This document shows, in pieces, positions 44,721 through 57,975 of a stretch of DNA of 64,000 nucleotides. The notes below the pieces were generated by a model that ran no database searches, had not been told where the DNA came from, and worked only from the letters and a program-made list of their open reading frames with translations. This DNA is from Gavia stellata (Eukaryota; Chordata; Aves; Gaviiformes; Gaviidae): contig NC_082595.1 of assembly GCF_030936135.1 (NCBI RefSeq), forward strand, positions 66,392,716-66,456,715, in the 5' to 3' direction. Positions within the stretch are counted from its first letter, which is position 1, and every line of letters begins with the position of its first letter. The translations under genes were made by a program, and so were the position numbers.

Positions 44721-47700
44721 GAAATGAGACTGAAATACAGTTCAAGAGGAAGGAGTGTATTTTAGACTTTATAATGCAAACCAGCTATGAAAGGATTTTT
44801 TAATTCCTATAGGTTGCACACAGTTGCTCACTACTTCAGGTGAGTGAATGGAAGAGCATATACAGCATTGCACAAAATCACATTACTTCAAAATAAGACT
44901 AAGCAAGTATGTGTAGATTTTGTTTCCTACTAGTGACTTAGCGTGCTGTTTGTCACACACTGTTCTCTGTACTTACTTCTTGCTCATTGCTTTCAAGAGT
45001 AGTCAGAACTTTAGTGTTACTTTTTACAAATAAAAACATTTAACTCTCATTTCTAAACCTGAATTCAGTTTAATAATTCTCAGGTCTGTATTGAGAGTGA
45101 TTCCCTGAGCAGTCTGAATATGTAATTTATATTAAGAGCTCTGAACTCTTCACAGTTCACATTATAATACTGACTGTGAAAAGTGCTTTGACATTTCAGT
45201 TTTTGCAGACTTGCGTGGTGCTCAGGTGCTAGTTTTGAGATCATTCTTCTGACATACCGTGCAGGCTCCAAGAGAGATGCTCTAGAGAAACCGTCTGCAT
45301 TATCTATGCATGGTGCAATTGGATCTCGCTCAATATTTGACTAATAGTTTTGCTTGGCTCAGAGGGCAAGTGGAGCTTGTTTGCATATGCTGCATAGCCA
45401 TTCCCCGAGTTACAAGCTGACCTTCTCCATCAGAAAAGTGCAGTGTGCAGGTGTGAAAGTAGATGTGTACTTTTCTTTCCTTAAGCAAAATACGATGTGA
45501 AGCATCAGCTTTTTCCTGCTTTGTAGAATGCCGGATATTGGACTTTGCAAATGCTTTGCTCCTCCAAATACCAAATGTGAATGTTCTGCTATCGGAAACT
45601 CAGTTTTACTTGTCACTAGCTCAGCACATCAGTCTAATTGCATGTGCTTCAGTGCTCCCAGAAGGTTCTCTGTTCCCTATCAAAGCCAAAGCTTGGCTTT
45701 TCTGTGTAAGCTGATGCTCTTCTCTTCAGGCTTAGGACTCCCAGCTGCAGCTTTTCTAACTGGTCTGAAGCAGAACCAAAGGAGCTCTGACAGCCCCAAT
45801 GCAAGGCTGCTGTTTTCCCCGCGTGTTTTTCATCAAGCCATTATTAGGTGGAGAAATGCGATTTGGCAGAATTTGAGGCCAACAGAAGTCATTTCAGTAT
45901 ACAGTCTTTAGAAAATGTAGTGGGAAACACTTTCTGAAATACAATAAATAGCATAATGTACTGAGGCATAAGTAAACAGTACAGCTTGTTAGTAAATGAG
46001 AAAATTAAATTGGCCAGAAACTGAAGTCAGTGGTGAAATGGCTGATGTGATTGTGCAAAGTGAAAGAAATGGGAAAATTGAATATATTTTTAAATGATAA
46101 TTAAACGTGTAAGTGCGAAGACAAAATCTCTAGGATAAAATACTAGCATCACTAAAATCAGTTGGAGATTTGTCTTTGATTTCAAAAGGGTTTTGTTTTT
46201 ACCACTTGTCTTAGTCTGTGCTTATGCTTTCAACTTATTTTAAGAGGTAACTTCTGAAGTGTGTTTATGTATAGATGATATTTACATGCAGCCAGCAAAA
46301 TAGCACCATTACAAAATAGGATTGCACTAACATGTATTTCTACATGGCTTGGGAAGTTTTTGCTTCAATGTTATGTTGCCATTGCATTTTTATGAGACTT
46401 TCTCACAGATGAACTGGATATCTGGTTACACACTCACTAGTTAACTACTCTTTATTGATTTTAACTAGTTTAATCCAATGAGTTTTACACTGTTAATAAA
46501 GTAGTCTTGAACAACTGGCATAAGTAGATGTAGTAATAGCTAAGTAAAACATTTAGCAAAAACTGAATGCTCATGTGAGCAGAGGGTAGTCATACTGCAA
46601 CTTTTTTGTTCAAAATGGAAAACAGTTAGATTACATTATGGGGGTTTTGTCATAAAAACTTTGACTAAACAGCTTGGTTTACAGCACAAACTATTTCTTT
46701 ATGAGCTATCGTATTTATTACTTTAGTTATGTGAAACAGCTTTCAAAAATGCATTAATACAGGGAAAATCTTGGCTATTTGATGCCAAAACTGAGTGTCT
46801 CTGACATGCTGCAGAAGTTCTTCAGGCCTCTAAACTTAGCATGTTAATGCTGTGCTGGAGCTAGGCGTGGACTCTGCAGAAAAGCAAGAAAAGCATTTTG
46901 TGCTTCAGCTTCCTGTACTACTATATATTATATATAGTATAAATATAGTATATCATATCGATAGTTACATATTACTATCTTGTATTACTCGGCAATGTTT
47001 ATTGAAGCCCTAAGTTTGTGGAGATTAGGTTTGTGGAAGCTAAGTGTAAGAATAGCAAAAAATCGTGGTACTTTATTTTGTTATGTAGATGTCGTTAAGT
47101 TCATTAAGGAACAAAACAAAACTGTGGAAGTTAGTTGAGTGAAGGGATTTACAAGTGGAATTTTGGAATAAGGAGTCTACTGACTCTCCTTACTCAAAGT
47201 AATCAAATTAAATGTTAAATATCCTGACATGCTAGTTAAATTGGCACTCTAATAAAAATGCAGATGCTGAAAACATAAAAATATGCATCCACATATGTAG
47301 ATATTTAAATAAAAAACAGAAAAGCCACAACCAGCAAATGTGTTTTTGACTGAAGATACTTCAAAAACATCAACATCTGTATGTTTATATGCCATCGTAA
47401 AGACCTTAAAGACCTTCATTTTAAGCACTGCTAGATATTTTCAGTGTTACAACTACATTTCATAGTTGATCTTAAGTGGAGAATGTGTTAATATAGACTG
47501 CCTACTGTTAGGGAAAGCAGTTTCAGAAGATGACTTCATCATTGCTGTATATAGGAGGTGCTAAAAAATAATTGGAAAAGGGTTCACGGGAGGTCCATTG
47601 TATGGAAGGTAGCATGTGAAATAAAGCATGGAAAAATGAGGAAATGAAATATGAAAAAATAATTGCCACTCTGGCTTGATGCAAAGAAGTAGCAGTAGTA

Positions 47701-50700
47701 CAAACATATTTAGTGTGGGAGTAATGCAACAACGGACTGTGGCTTGCAGGAAAAGGCACTCAGAGAGAGGAAGGGGATAGCAATAGACTGGCAGCATAAA
47801 ACAAATGTTTTGTAAATATTGGTTGTTCTTCTTAGTGAGGAGAAATCTCACCAAGAGTTTCAGTTAACTTTCAGATTCTAGGCAAGTTTGTTTCCAGTGC
47901 TAGCATAGCTTTTGGAGTAACTGAGCAATTTTCACTGTTAAAAGAAATGTGCATGAGCATTAACTCTCAGAACTGTTACACACAGAGCAATTTTCTTCTC
48001 CTTGTGGGATGTTTTTCAGCATGCAAGTTACCTAATTGCTCCATTTGGACATGGAAGTTCAGTTGCCTGTACGGGCTTTAAGCAGACACCAAGAATCAGG
48101 AGAAGATTATTATCATTTCAATAAATATGCAATATCCATTTTTATATAGGGCATAGCTAGACTACTAGTGCTCTTTAGTAATGGGAATTGTCACAGGTTG
48201 TATCAGTACACCGTATTCCTGTTACATACTTTCTACTATTGGTGCTGGTTTTTCGTTATTACTGAACCAGCATTCATTTGGTATCTTTTTTGCAATACTG
48301 AACGAAGTCTGAACTGATAGTTAAATTGTTATCTAAAAACTGTGTAAGGCACTTCAAAAGTTATAAATGCCTTATTTTTGGTGACAGAAGGAAACAGAAA
48401 TATTTATGTGACTTCCAGCGATGTTCATCTTTTCCTCCTGGAGAACTCTTCAACCAGCCCTACTAGTGATTGTTACTAATCTAGTAGTGATCGTAAGGTT
48501 AGCTATAAGTTTAGGAAACCTCTCTAGGATCCTTGTCTGAATGTTTACAAATGGTTATGAATCCCAAGCTTCTGTATCATAGTTAAGAGGTTTGTTAGAA
48601 AACATGGAAGAGCAATATCTAGTAGTTTTTCCAAGTATCTAGGACATAATAAAGAACAGGAAGTGCTCATAGCCGAAGTAATTTTTTAGTAGTTCATATT
48701 CCTCCTACTTTCTATTCTGTCATTACTTGCTTATGTGCCCCCTGAAGCCACTCCAAAATTTCATCTCCAAACCTCTCTGAATTCAGTATGGATCCTCTTT
48801 TGTCTTTGGACAATTTAGAAGACTTTTGCCAGGGAACAGACTGAATTTCTGTTGCCATTGTATTACTTCCATGTAACTGTTTACTAAAAGTTAATTTAAG
48901 TTTGTCTCTTAATAACCATCACACACAAGTTTAATATAGGAAGTTGTTTGCATAGTAGAAAATAAACAAAATTCAAGCTGTCCTTACAAATTATTTCTTG
49001 GTTAAAATCAATAAAGAAGTGGGGTAGCTCTTGTTGCGAGGCTCCTTTGAGAGAACAGTTCAAAAAGCTACTGTTTAACATCCATTTTGACTTAAACACA
49101 GCTAATTTAAATGTTCATTCCTATGTATTTGCAACACCACAGGAAAACTTTGGATATGGCATTATGTTGATGTAACTTAATCTGCATTTTTCTTAATGTA
49201 TTGTGAAATTATAATGTTAGCTTTTAGTTTTGTGTGTGTGCATACCCTTGCTTCACAGATATTTTCATGTCAAAGCAACTTGTCTCATAAAACATGTTTG
49301 GTTTTAAGTGTCAAAGTGGCTCTTCCTTTTGTTCAGTAAAAGGACTTTCTAGCCCTAACAAATTAACATATCACAAAGCTTATTCCCCATTACCTAGTTC
49401 ATAAAAGCAGTAGCCATTGTGGGAAAGTACAGGCATATGTGGATCACCCCTGTGGTGTTTGCTTTTTATCTTAACATCAAAGCTTCTAACTTGGCATGAG
49501 ACTGGCTTTTCAAGCTCATATTCTTCTCTTTGTAATTTTATTAAAATTACTAAGATTTTATATTCGGACAATACAAAGCTTGGGTCTCAATATTCTTGAC
49601 CATGGAGTTTATCTGATCCCCTTCCATATAGAGAAAATAATCTAGTTATTTTTGAGACAGTTTTCTCCTTTTTTAGTTGTGGCCTTCTTTTTTTAAATCA
49701 GAAGTATACAGCTCTGTTGATGTCCAAGGACTGCTGAAACCCCAAGGATGATAGGAAACTTTGTATTTTTGTGAAAACAGAGCCGTGCTCTCTCCCTTCA
49801 CAAGTAACCAAATTGAATGGCATTTGAGTGGTGGGTTTTGAGGACGGAATTTTAAGAAATTATGAAAGAACCACAGTGAGATCCAAGAGATGCTAGACTT
49901 CATCTTGGTGCTAAGAGTCGGTTGCTCTCCTTCCTGTCAGTAACTTTTCCTCTTTCCTGTCAACTCCTTTACTTCAATTTTGTACTGAGAGAAGGCTTAT
50001 TGTATCTTTGAGGTGGTATGCTGCTGGATCTATTCATGATAACTTTTGAATCAGCTTCAATATATTGTTAAACTTAATGAGATCATTTTCGAGAGCGAGC
50101 CAGTCTGTACCTGATAGAACTTTTCCCTTTATATTTTCTTTGATGCGGAGAAGTTTTCAAATCCACGTGGAGACATAAGGAACTACAAGATCTGCAAGAA
50201 GTGCAATCAGGTGGCACCTGAAAGATTAAGGCTCACTCATTAACTAGACATAAAATCAATTTCCTCCAAATCATTTTATGGAAAGCGGGAAGGGAGAAAA
50301 CCCCACCAAAAAACCCCAAGCCCACAGCTGCTCGAGGCCAGGTTTCCCGCGGCTCTTGGTGTTGCGTGGTTTCCAATACCCCATGTCTGCTGCAGTGTGA
50401 GTGCTGCAGCTTTGCGGGCCGAAGAAGAGTTTGTGCTGGTGCTTTACTGGTGGGCTCACTGGTGCGTGCTAATGCTGCTCTGTTCGCGCTGCAGCCGCGC
50501 AGAGGGTAGGAGCAGGAGGCACAAAGAGCAATCATTCAGATCGGTCTCTTCTGCTGGCCCCTTCAGATCTCCAAACAGTTCTGTGTTTCTGTCAAATTTG
50601 GAAGTTACTGAAGAAGCTTAAAACTTGTTAGTTCACGCACTGGTAAACGCACAGAATGATTTGGTAGGCCTTGTTTCCTTGGAAAGCTAGGCTAAAAATT

Positions 50701-53700
50701 CATCTTTCCTTAGCTGAAACCCTTTTTCTTCTTTTCTACACACACCTAAAATAATCTGGAAGGCTGTGTTTCAGGGAAAAACTTGTCTTGTTTCCTTCTC
50801 ACCCACTTGGGTGTGTGGCAACCCAGAGTGTTGGAGCATACAGCCTGGGGCTGGTCGACATGAGCAAAGGCGTGAGGCCTTTTGGCCTCTTTCCCTGGGG
50901 AGGCCTGCTGGGCCTGTCAGCTTTTCACACAGGATCTTTAAATTCTGACTTCACTATCCTAATTGGCATAAAACGAGCTTTCAGTATTAGAGCCCCTTGA
51001 TACTCTTCATCATCCACCTCTGTTAAGCAACGTGAACTAACTGCTTGGCTTTCTGGCATTTTCTTGTACATTGTCACTATGCTTCAGGATAGCAGAAGTG
51101 TTGGAGTAGAGGCGAACAGCTCCGTGCTTGGCCAAGTCCCTCTTCTGAAACGGTCAGTTTTGGGAATTGCTGTCCTTTAAGAATAGCTGCAGGTTTTTGT
51201 CTTTTGCAGAAAAGAATCCTCTGCCAACCACCATCATATTTTAAGTATCTGAAATCATCAACCCTAAAAAAATTGGATATTTGATTCTGATACAGAAATG
51301 TCTCCTATAAATCTATGTTTCCTGCTGGATAAAGTTATAATTTTTTATCCCTGTATCTACTTTGCTGTTTGCTCTCACTGCAGAATGAAATAGGCATCTG
51401 CTGTCTCCTATTCAAGTTATGCTGTCTTAGATTTTATTTTTTTTTTTCTTCGGGAGAATTTGGATTTGTATTGCTGCAATAGTGATGCAGGCATCTGTCT
51501 AGTACCTTTACAAATACTCATTCAGTAATTCCAAATTTGCCTGCTCCCTGTGCTTAGATAAGTGGCAAGTGCAGCAATTAGCTAATTTTAGGATTATTTT
51601 TTTCTTCAAAATTCATAAACAGCTGATCCTAGAATACCTCTGAAGATAAATACTAGTTTAAGGAATGTAACAGCAAGTTTGTCTATGCTTAAATTGGTCT
51701 TTGGGACTTCCTTTTTAAAAGGCAAGTCAGTATTCTGCTCTTTGTAGCTGGGTTTTCATTATTTCCAATTACAAAAGTCTTTAGGCTAAATAAGCTGGTG
51801 GAAGTTGTCTTGTAGCTGTATGTTTGAAATTTTCAAAATTAGTGCATCTGTGTAAGTTTCTAATTACTCAGTGTTGATGATGGTGGTGATCTCTCCAATC
51901 TGCTTATTTTCACTTAAAAATACTAAGAAAATTTATCAAGGTGCTTTCTGATTTTGTGTTTGTCTCTTTGTGAAGTACAGTAGGCAGTTTTAGTATGGAT
52001 TTGCACAAGGAGCTGGAGAAAGCTTTCCAGCAAATATTTTGGAATTATGCTGGGACAGATTATGCTATTTTTTTTGTGTAAGTATACTAAAGAGATATCT
52101 CTAATCAAAACTGATAGGAAATTAAATAGGTAAGAAGACTGGTTTAGGCCTATTAAGCAATATTTGCTTATACTTTCAATCTGATAGTCTATTTTTTGAG
52201 TCCTGTTATAAGAAAAAAACCTATTTTTTTTTCCTGTAACTGATCAGTTTCAGTGTTTTAACTTTTAGATTTCAGTTTGATTTAGAAGAAATCTTGCCTG
52301 ATACCTGTAGGCTGAGTCTTCTAAGAAATTAGTTTTCATGTTTTAGTACTCATTTTGGAATTTTTCTTGCTGTGATTCGTTTATTTCTACTAGTGTATAG
52401 TTGAATTAAATTTCATAGTGATCTGTGGATACAGAAATAGAGGGTATGTCAATGTGCTGAGGAGAGACAGTATTAAAAACAGTAATTGGCTATGTCTTTA
52501 TTTGCGCATTGAACTTTTACTCCTGGACTAAAAATGTGTCCCGGGCTGAAGACCAGATTTCCAGTGTTAATTGTTGCACTGCTAATTTAGTAATGAGGAA
52601 AGCAACCACAAGTTGAATGTTGAGTAAGAATTTTTCATGAATGCGTTATCTTTATGCAAATATCTTTCCCAAAGACAATGTTATATGAAACCTTTTCCAT
52701 CAGCTTCTTCGCTCAGACTTCTTCTATCTTATAAGAAAAACTGGAAGTTTTTGTTGGGGGACTTCCTAGAATTTTGTTGCTTTTCTTTAATCTACCTGTT
52801 TCTAGCTTTGTATTCAGTTCATTACTTTCAGTCAGCAATCAGAAGAAAACAAAATCCAAAAATTCCAGGCTAACTGATTTCACAGATAGACCCTTAAGAC
52901 CTCTCTGATGACAAGCAGTAACTTCTCATTCATCCTCACAAAGCTGGCACTTGATTCCGCTGCAGGCTGCCTGAGAGCCAGGTGCTGCTCCTTGTCCCAT
53001 GAAAATGCATGCCCATGGGCATGTCATTCTGTCGTATCTGATCCCAGTGTTTGCTGAGGTTGCAATGTGAGAGTCCTCCAGCCCCTCTACCAAGGAGTAG
53101 TGATCAGAAATGCATTTTGCATATGCATAGTTCATCAGCATCTCACCTTCAAAGTGCTTGAAGTGCCTGGCCACTGTGAGGCAGGTGCAGTTAAGCTGAG
53201 CTTGCTAAGACTCTCTGCAAGTCTTCTAGGTGGAAATGGTTCCTAGGACTGGAAGATCATTTCTGTATAAGTGGACTTAATGTGCTGGGCTGCATATTCA
53301 AAAATGCCTTGAAAATGGAAATGGCTTGAAAAAGGAAAAACAGATCTGAGAGCTGAATGACTTTCTGACACACCTAATATCTGTTTTTAATAACAATGGT
53401 AAGAAATTATGCTTTGCTTGGTTTGTCTTGTTTTAATCAACCTGTAAGAAACATGAATATACGGAAAATCTTATTTTTGTTTTTAAATCAAGTATTCTTC
53501 TATAATATGTAGATGTAAGAGGTGATGTTAGTCTGTTACTTTTCAGTAGCACAGTAGTAAATAGCAGTCAGTGTATATATTACATCCATGAAGTTTGTGT
53601 TGAATTTTCTTATGTAAAAAACCCCTCTATCTTCAATGTCTTTGCTTTTGTTACTGAAACTTTTAAGCAATAGCTAATATGAATTTTTCTGTCTGGTACT

Positions 53701-56700
53701 CTTTGGGTAGTATATCCAGGCAACTTTTGCAGTAAGCCTGTAGCCCAAGAAGAATGTCGTATTTTCCCCTATAATTTTTGAAATAAAGCAATCATTTCAG
53801 TTACTTAAGAGCTGCTAGAAAAGAAGAAACTTGAGATCGTGCTACGGAGATGATTCTTCCATGGCGTTTTGAAAACTCTGTCTTGTAAAGCAAAATCATC
53901 TGCAAACAAGCTACTAAGTGTAGGCATTGCAATTAGTTGTGCACGTGGTACTCCATAACCTAGACCAACTCTTAGCCTATAAATGGAGAGAGAGTCAGAG
54001 GACAAGCACTGGTTGGCTGAATTTCGGGTTCTGTTTCATTTATTACTGCAGAGCAGTACTTAGTGCTAAGACTCAAGCAAGCTACAAGAACCGTTCCTAG
54101 TCTATTTTTGTTCGCATTGGAAAAACAAAATATTTTCTGAGATTTGTAGGATCCCTTCCCACCTCATAAAGATGCAGAAATCAAGAAATGCCCTTGTGAT
54201 GGCAGATAGTTTATGATGTCAAAGTAATGCTCACAGTTCTGTACCTCATATTTGAGATCACACTAAGGACCGCCAAGGCTCCTTGTAAATTGTGCCTTAT
54301 ATATAACTGAGAAGTGAACATTAGCTATTTAACATTCAGAGTAAAAATCTTGTTTCAGTCTTGAACTATGAGTTCAACAATAAAGATGAACTTTTAATGG
54401 CTGAGCCTTACTTGAAAAAATTTACTACGTCATGCATCTCATTGGGGTTCAGCTTCTTTCTTGTAACCTGCTCTGGCAGATAGACTGCTGTCTATCTGCA
54501 AGACTGTTGTCTGTGTCTCCTTGCTTTTTCCATATAACTAGTATATATTCAGTAGAAATCATTAGCATGGGGACCTTGCCTCACCTTTCTAATGCAATAT
54601 GACACATCTTGTCCTTTCGTTCCTAGATTGATTACTCATTACGCTTCCTTCCAGATATTAAGGCTGTGCACATAAAATGAAATGTAAAAATCATTCAAAC
54701 AAATATGAGTGACCATATATCACACTCATCTATGTCTTTATGGTCACTGAGTAGTAGCTGAAGTCATCTGGGACCTTTGTTATTGAAGGCAGTCAGGGTT
54801 GTCTTTTGGGCACAATCTGTTACTGACTTCAAGAAGCATAATAGTTTGGCTGGTATTCAAGAAACTGCTGATTGACACACAGCCTCTCCAACTGTTGCCC
54901 ATTGTCTAGTTTATCTCATTATAACTTAATAAAAAGGTAGCTAAGAACATTCACCAGATTTCTTCGCCTGCTCTCAGGGTCTTGGATGTTTTTTCAGGCC
55001 AGAATATATAATAATGTATCAAATCTGAAATGCTAGCACCTACACTGAATACAGAATTATGACCCTGTGCCACTTTCTGTGTCGGAACGCTAACAGATTT
55101 TTGCAAACAAGATTGCACAGATGTTTTTTCCTGCCAGCCTGTCCTGAAAGGGTCATGATCTGGGTAACTACTGGTCTGAGAACGTATTTATTTATTTTTT
55201 TTTCACATGCAGTGTAATACATTGTTCAGTGTTTTTCCATCAGCTATGTGAAGTCATTAATAGCATTCAAGTTGCAGGCTCAAGTGCCAGGAACACGTGT
55301 CTGCCATTTAAACCTGCACCATCTTTATTTCAAGCATAAATTTTCCTATTGTCCCCTTGTTGGAATGAGCACTTGAGATGAGTGGCAGAAGCTCAATATG
55401 TTAGAAGTAAGTATGATGCTAGGAAAGCGTTGAAAATATTTTCAAGAACTTCCTGTTACTCTGATAGTTTCTTCATTAAAAGCTACCATTATGCTGTTAT
55501 CAACATGGTCCCCAGCCTTACTGTCCTTCTAAGATTCATTGCTTCTAGTTGGCATTTGAATGCCAGAAATTTAATCCTGCAGACTGTTGGATTGGGTATG
55601 ACCCTGCTAACTCCTGGGTTTGATTAATGGAAAGCATTTCATTTGGAATGAAAGGTAATAATTAGGCTTTTAAGCTAGGCATGCACCACAGTTTTTCAAT
55701 TTGCCTTTTCTTCTGTAGAAGAGAAAGCAGAATGTTTAGAAGCAAGATGATGTATACAAAATTCTTTTCTCAACAGCGTAAAACCTCTGAAGAAGTTATC
55801 CTTTTCTGCAGTGAATATTAGGAATTTGTGTGCAGCTTACACTAGATATTTGTCTAAAGGAGCAATGCAGATCATTGGGAGTTAGTGCTTCATCACTTGG
55901 AGAGGCTTAAGAGTAGATAGGATTGACAACTTGCCTCAAAACTTTCTGAAGCTTTCCATTTTACATAAATTGTTACTTCTTTTTTCTTCCACTACTGTTT
56001 GTGGAGTTTGATTCTTCATGGACATATTTTGCAGAGTAGTAGGGCAATCACCTTAAACACCATCATGAGGAAGCCTATTCTGTGCGTTAGAAAATGACAC
56101 AGCCGCCTTTGACAAGTAATACATTTGTATTTTGTAAATGAACATGCAAAGCAACTTTAGTAAGCAGTCATTTCAGCATTGTGCGTCCAGCTGAACATCC
56201 AGGCATGAGACTGAACTGCGGCGGTCAGAATTACATCAGCATTTAGTAGGTACTGGAGGGTGTTGTGGATTTTGTTCTTTTACAGCTGGTTCAGCCATTC
56301 CAGCCTATGTTGATAACTTCAATTTACACTACCAAAAAAATAAAACTACTATAGGAAAGGTATGTCCTGGCAAAAGAAGGCCGCTTTATTTCTTGGTCAG
56401 ATGTTTTCTGTGCCTTGGGGCTTCATTTCTCCTAGTAGGCATAAGGCAGTTCAACACAGGTCCTAATTTTCTCTTTCCTGCTCTTTGATTTATACAGTCA
56501 ACCTGTCACTATAAAGTGTAAGTGCTTTCCAGTGTAAGATTGATAGCAGTAGTGAGGTGGTTACTTTGTACAAACTTTGGCCCATGATTATTTGGGTAGT
56601 GTGACTATTAATATGAAAAATGTAACTCTTACATTGGAAAGGGTTTTTTAAGAAAGCAAATTTTGTGCTATTTCTGAAGATGTCAGACTCAGCATTCACT

Positions 56701-57075
56701 TTATTGAAGTTGGATCCCAACAAGTGGTGTTTTCTCTCCAACTCATATGGGTTTTCGTGAGTTTTCATGCACCATAGGGTGCAGTTGCTGTTCAGATCTT
56801 TAACGATGTCTATCATTATAGAAGTTTAGGATGTTGTTTAATTTGTTGATTACTTTGAAAATTAGGCTTAAAAACATCAAGGAATGTCAAAGTTTTTCTG
56901 AAATGATAGAAAGCCTTGTGAATGGACACTGATGTGTTTTTGGAAGTCTAAACAAATGAGAAAATGAAGAAAATGACACAGCAGCATTCTGTGGTAATTC
57001 TTAGTATCTTAATTAGGAAGCAGTGGATTACTCCTACAATAGGAACAAATCTCATAATTAATCAACATATTGGTC

Positions 57076-57975
57076 TTACAAGTCCTCAAGTTTAGTTATT
57101 TCTGCTCTTTGCAAACTTTTTCTACCGTTGTCACCATTTCTACCATCAGTGGTAGATGGTGACAGATCTTGCTCTTTAACAACTCCATTTCTCAGGACTT
57201 CTACTTCTGTCTTGGTTTAGCTCTCAATGGTTGTTATCCACCCATGATCTTTGGCAGGCTTCTAGCAGGCATGGGAGACATCTTGTCAATAAGAAGAGGT
57301 CATTGCTTCTCGTCTTCTGTATTCTTTGGCTTTTTCCCCTCAGTCTTGAACAATGAGCTCAGTCTGTCTCAGCTGTTTAAAATGTTCTGAAAGCCTCCTT
57401 CCTTTTCAGACAGCAGCAAGATTATTTAGGTGATAGAGACAGTTCTCAGACTGCTCGTAGCAAATGAATACCACACTCTGTCCACTGATCAAGAAGGCAA
57501 AATGGAGGGACTTTTACGGCATGAGCATTGCAGAGTCTGTCGTGTAGTACTGTATGGGTTCAGTTCTCTTTGACTGGTAGGCTGTCTGGAGAGTAGGATA
57601 TGCAGTTTCACCTTGGTACTCTTCTTTTGAGCCCCTGGCTTACTGGGTATGGAGTGATACTGTTTTACAGTAGTATTGGCCTCTGGTCATGAGGTAGAAT
57701 GCATCGTGTGACATTACTGCTTCTTTGTATGGCTCTGCTGTTCTAATTGATTGAAATAGTTTTGATACAGATGTTTTTTGTTTCAGAATATATTGGGGAA
57801 AACAGGAGTGGAAAGATATCTTCCTGTTCCAGAACAGTGTCATCTGTTTCACCATCAAACCCCATCTTTTCTGATTGATGCTTTCTAGCTTGTTCTTAAC
57901 AGCTTCCAGTGATAGAGATGATTTGGAGTCCTGTGCAGAGCTGAAGGACTGCACTGGATGTTTTAGGGCTAATGC
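57076..57975 (-). pseudogene. possible degraded protein-coding relic, antisense in intron 4
   Basis: On the minus strand one frame runs from about 57,973 down to a stop at 57,076-57,078 with protein-like composition, interrupted by about seven in-frame stops (for example at 57,514-57,516, 57,406-57,408, 57,340-57,342, 57,286-57,288, 57,262-57,264 and 57,217-57,219). Three of these are TGA, possible decay products of CGA. Recognisable character: SKSSLSLEAVKNKLESINQ at the left, then RRLSEHFKQLRQTELIVQD and GEKAKEYRRREAM, rich in E/K/Q/R like a coiled coil, and a tail ending QRAEITKLEDL. Around 57,640-57,860 a second frame looks better (for example TDDTVLEQEDIFPLLFSPI), implying frameshifts. 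No introns are visible, which fits a processed copy. I do not recognise the parent gene, and part of the appearance may be chance. Confidence 0.3.

Noticed and set aside
45528..45911. 127-codon plus-strand frame in intron 4
   Set aside because: Composition not convincing and an overlapping frame (45,463-45,714) is equally open. No recognisable domain.
50233..51000. Several overlapping 60-100-codon frames in a GC-richer patch
   Set aside because: Open in several frames on both strands, with no protein signature. May be an old repeat or a small GC-rich island, but not a supported gene.
56490..56816. 108-codon minus-strand frame in intron 4
   Set aside because: Fairly long for AT-rich DNA, but no recognisable motif, splice context or homologue known to me.
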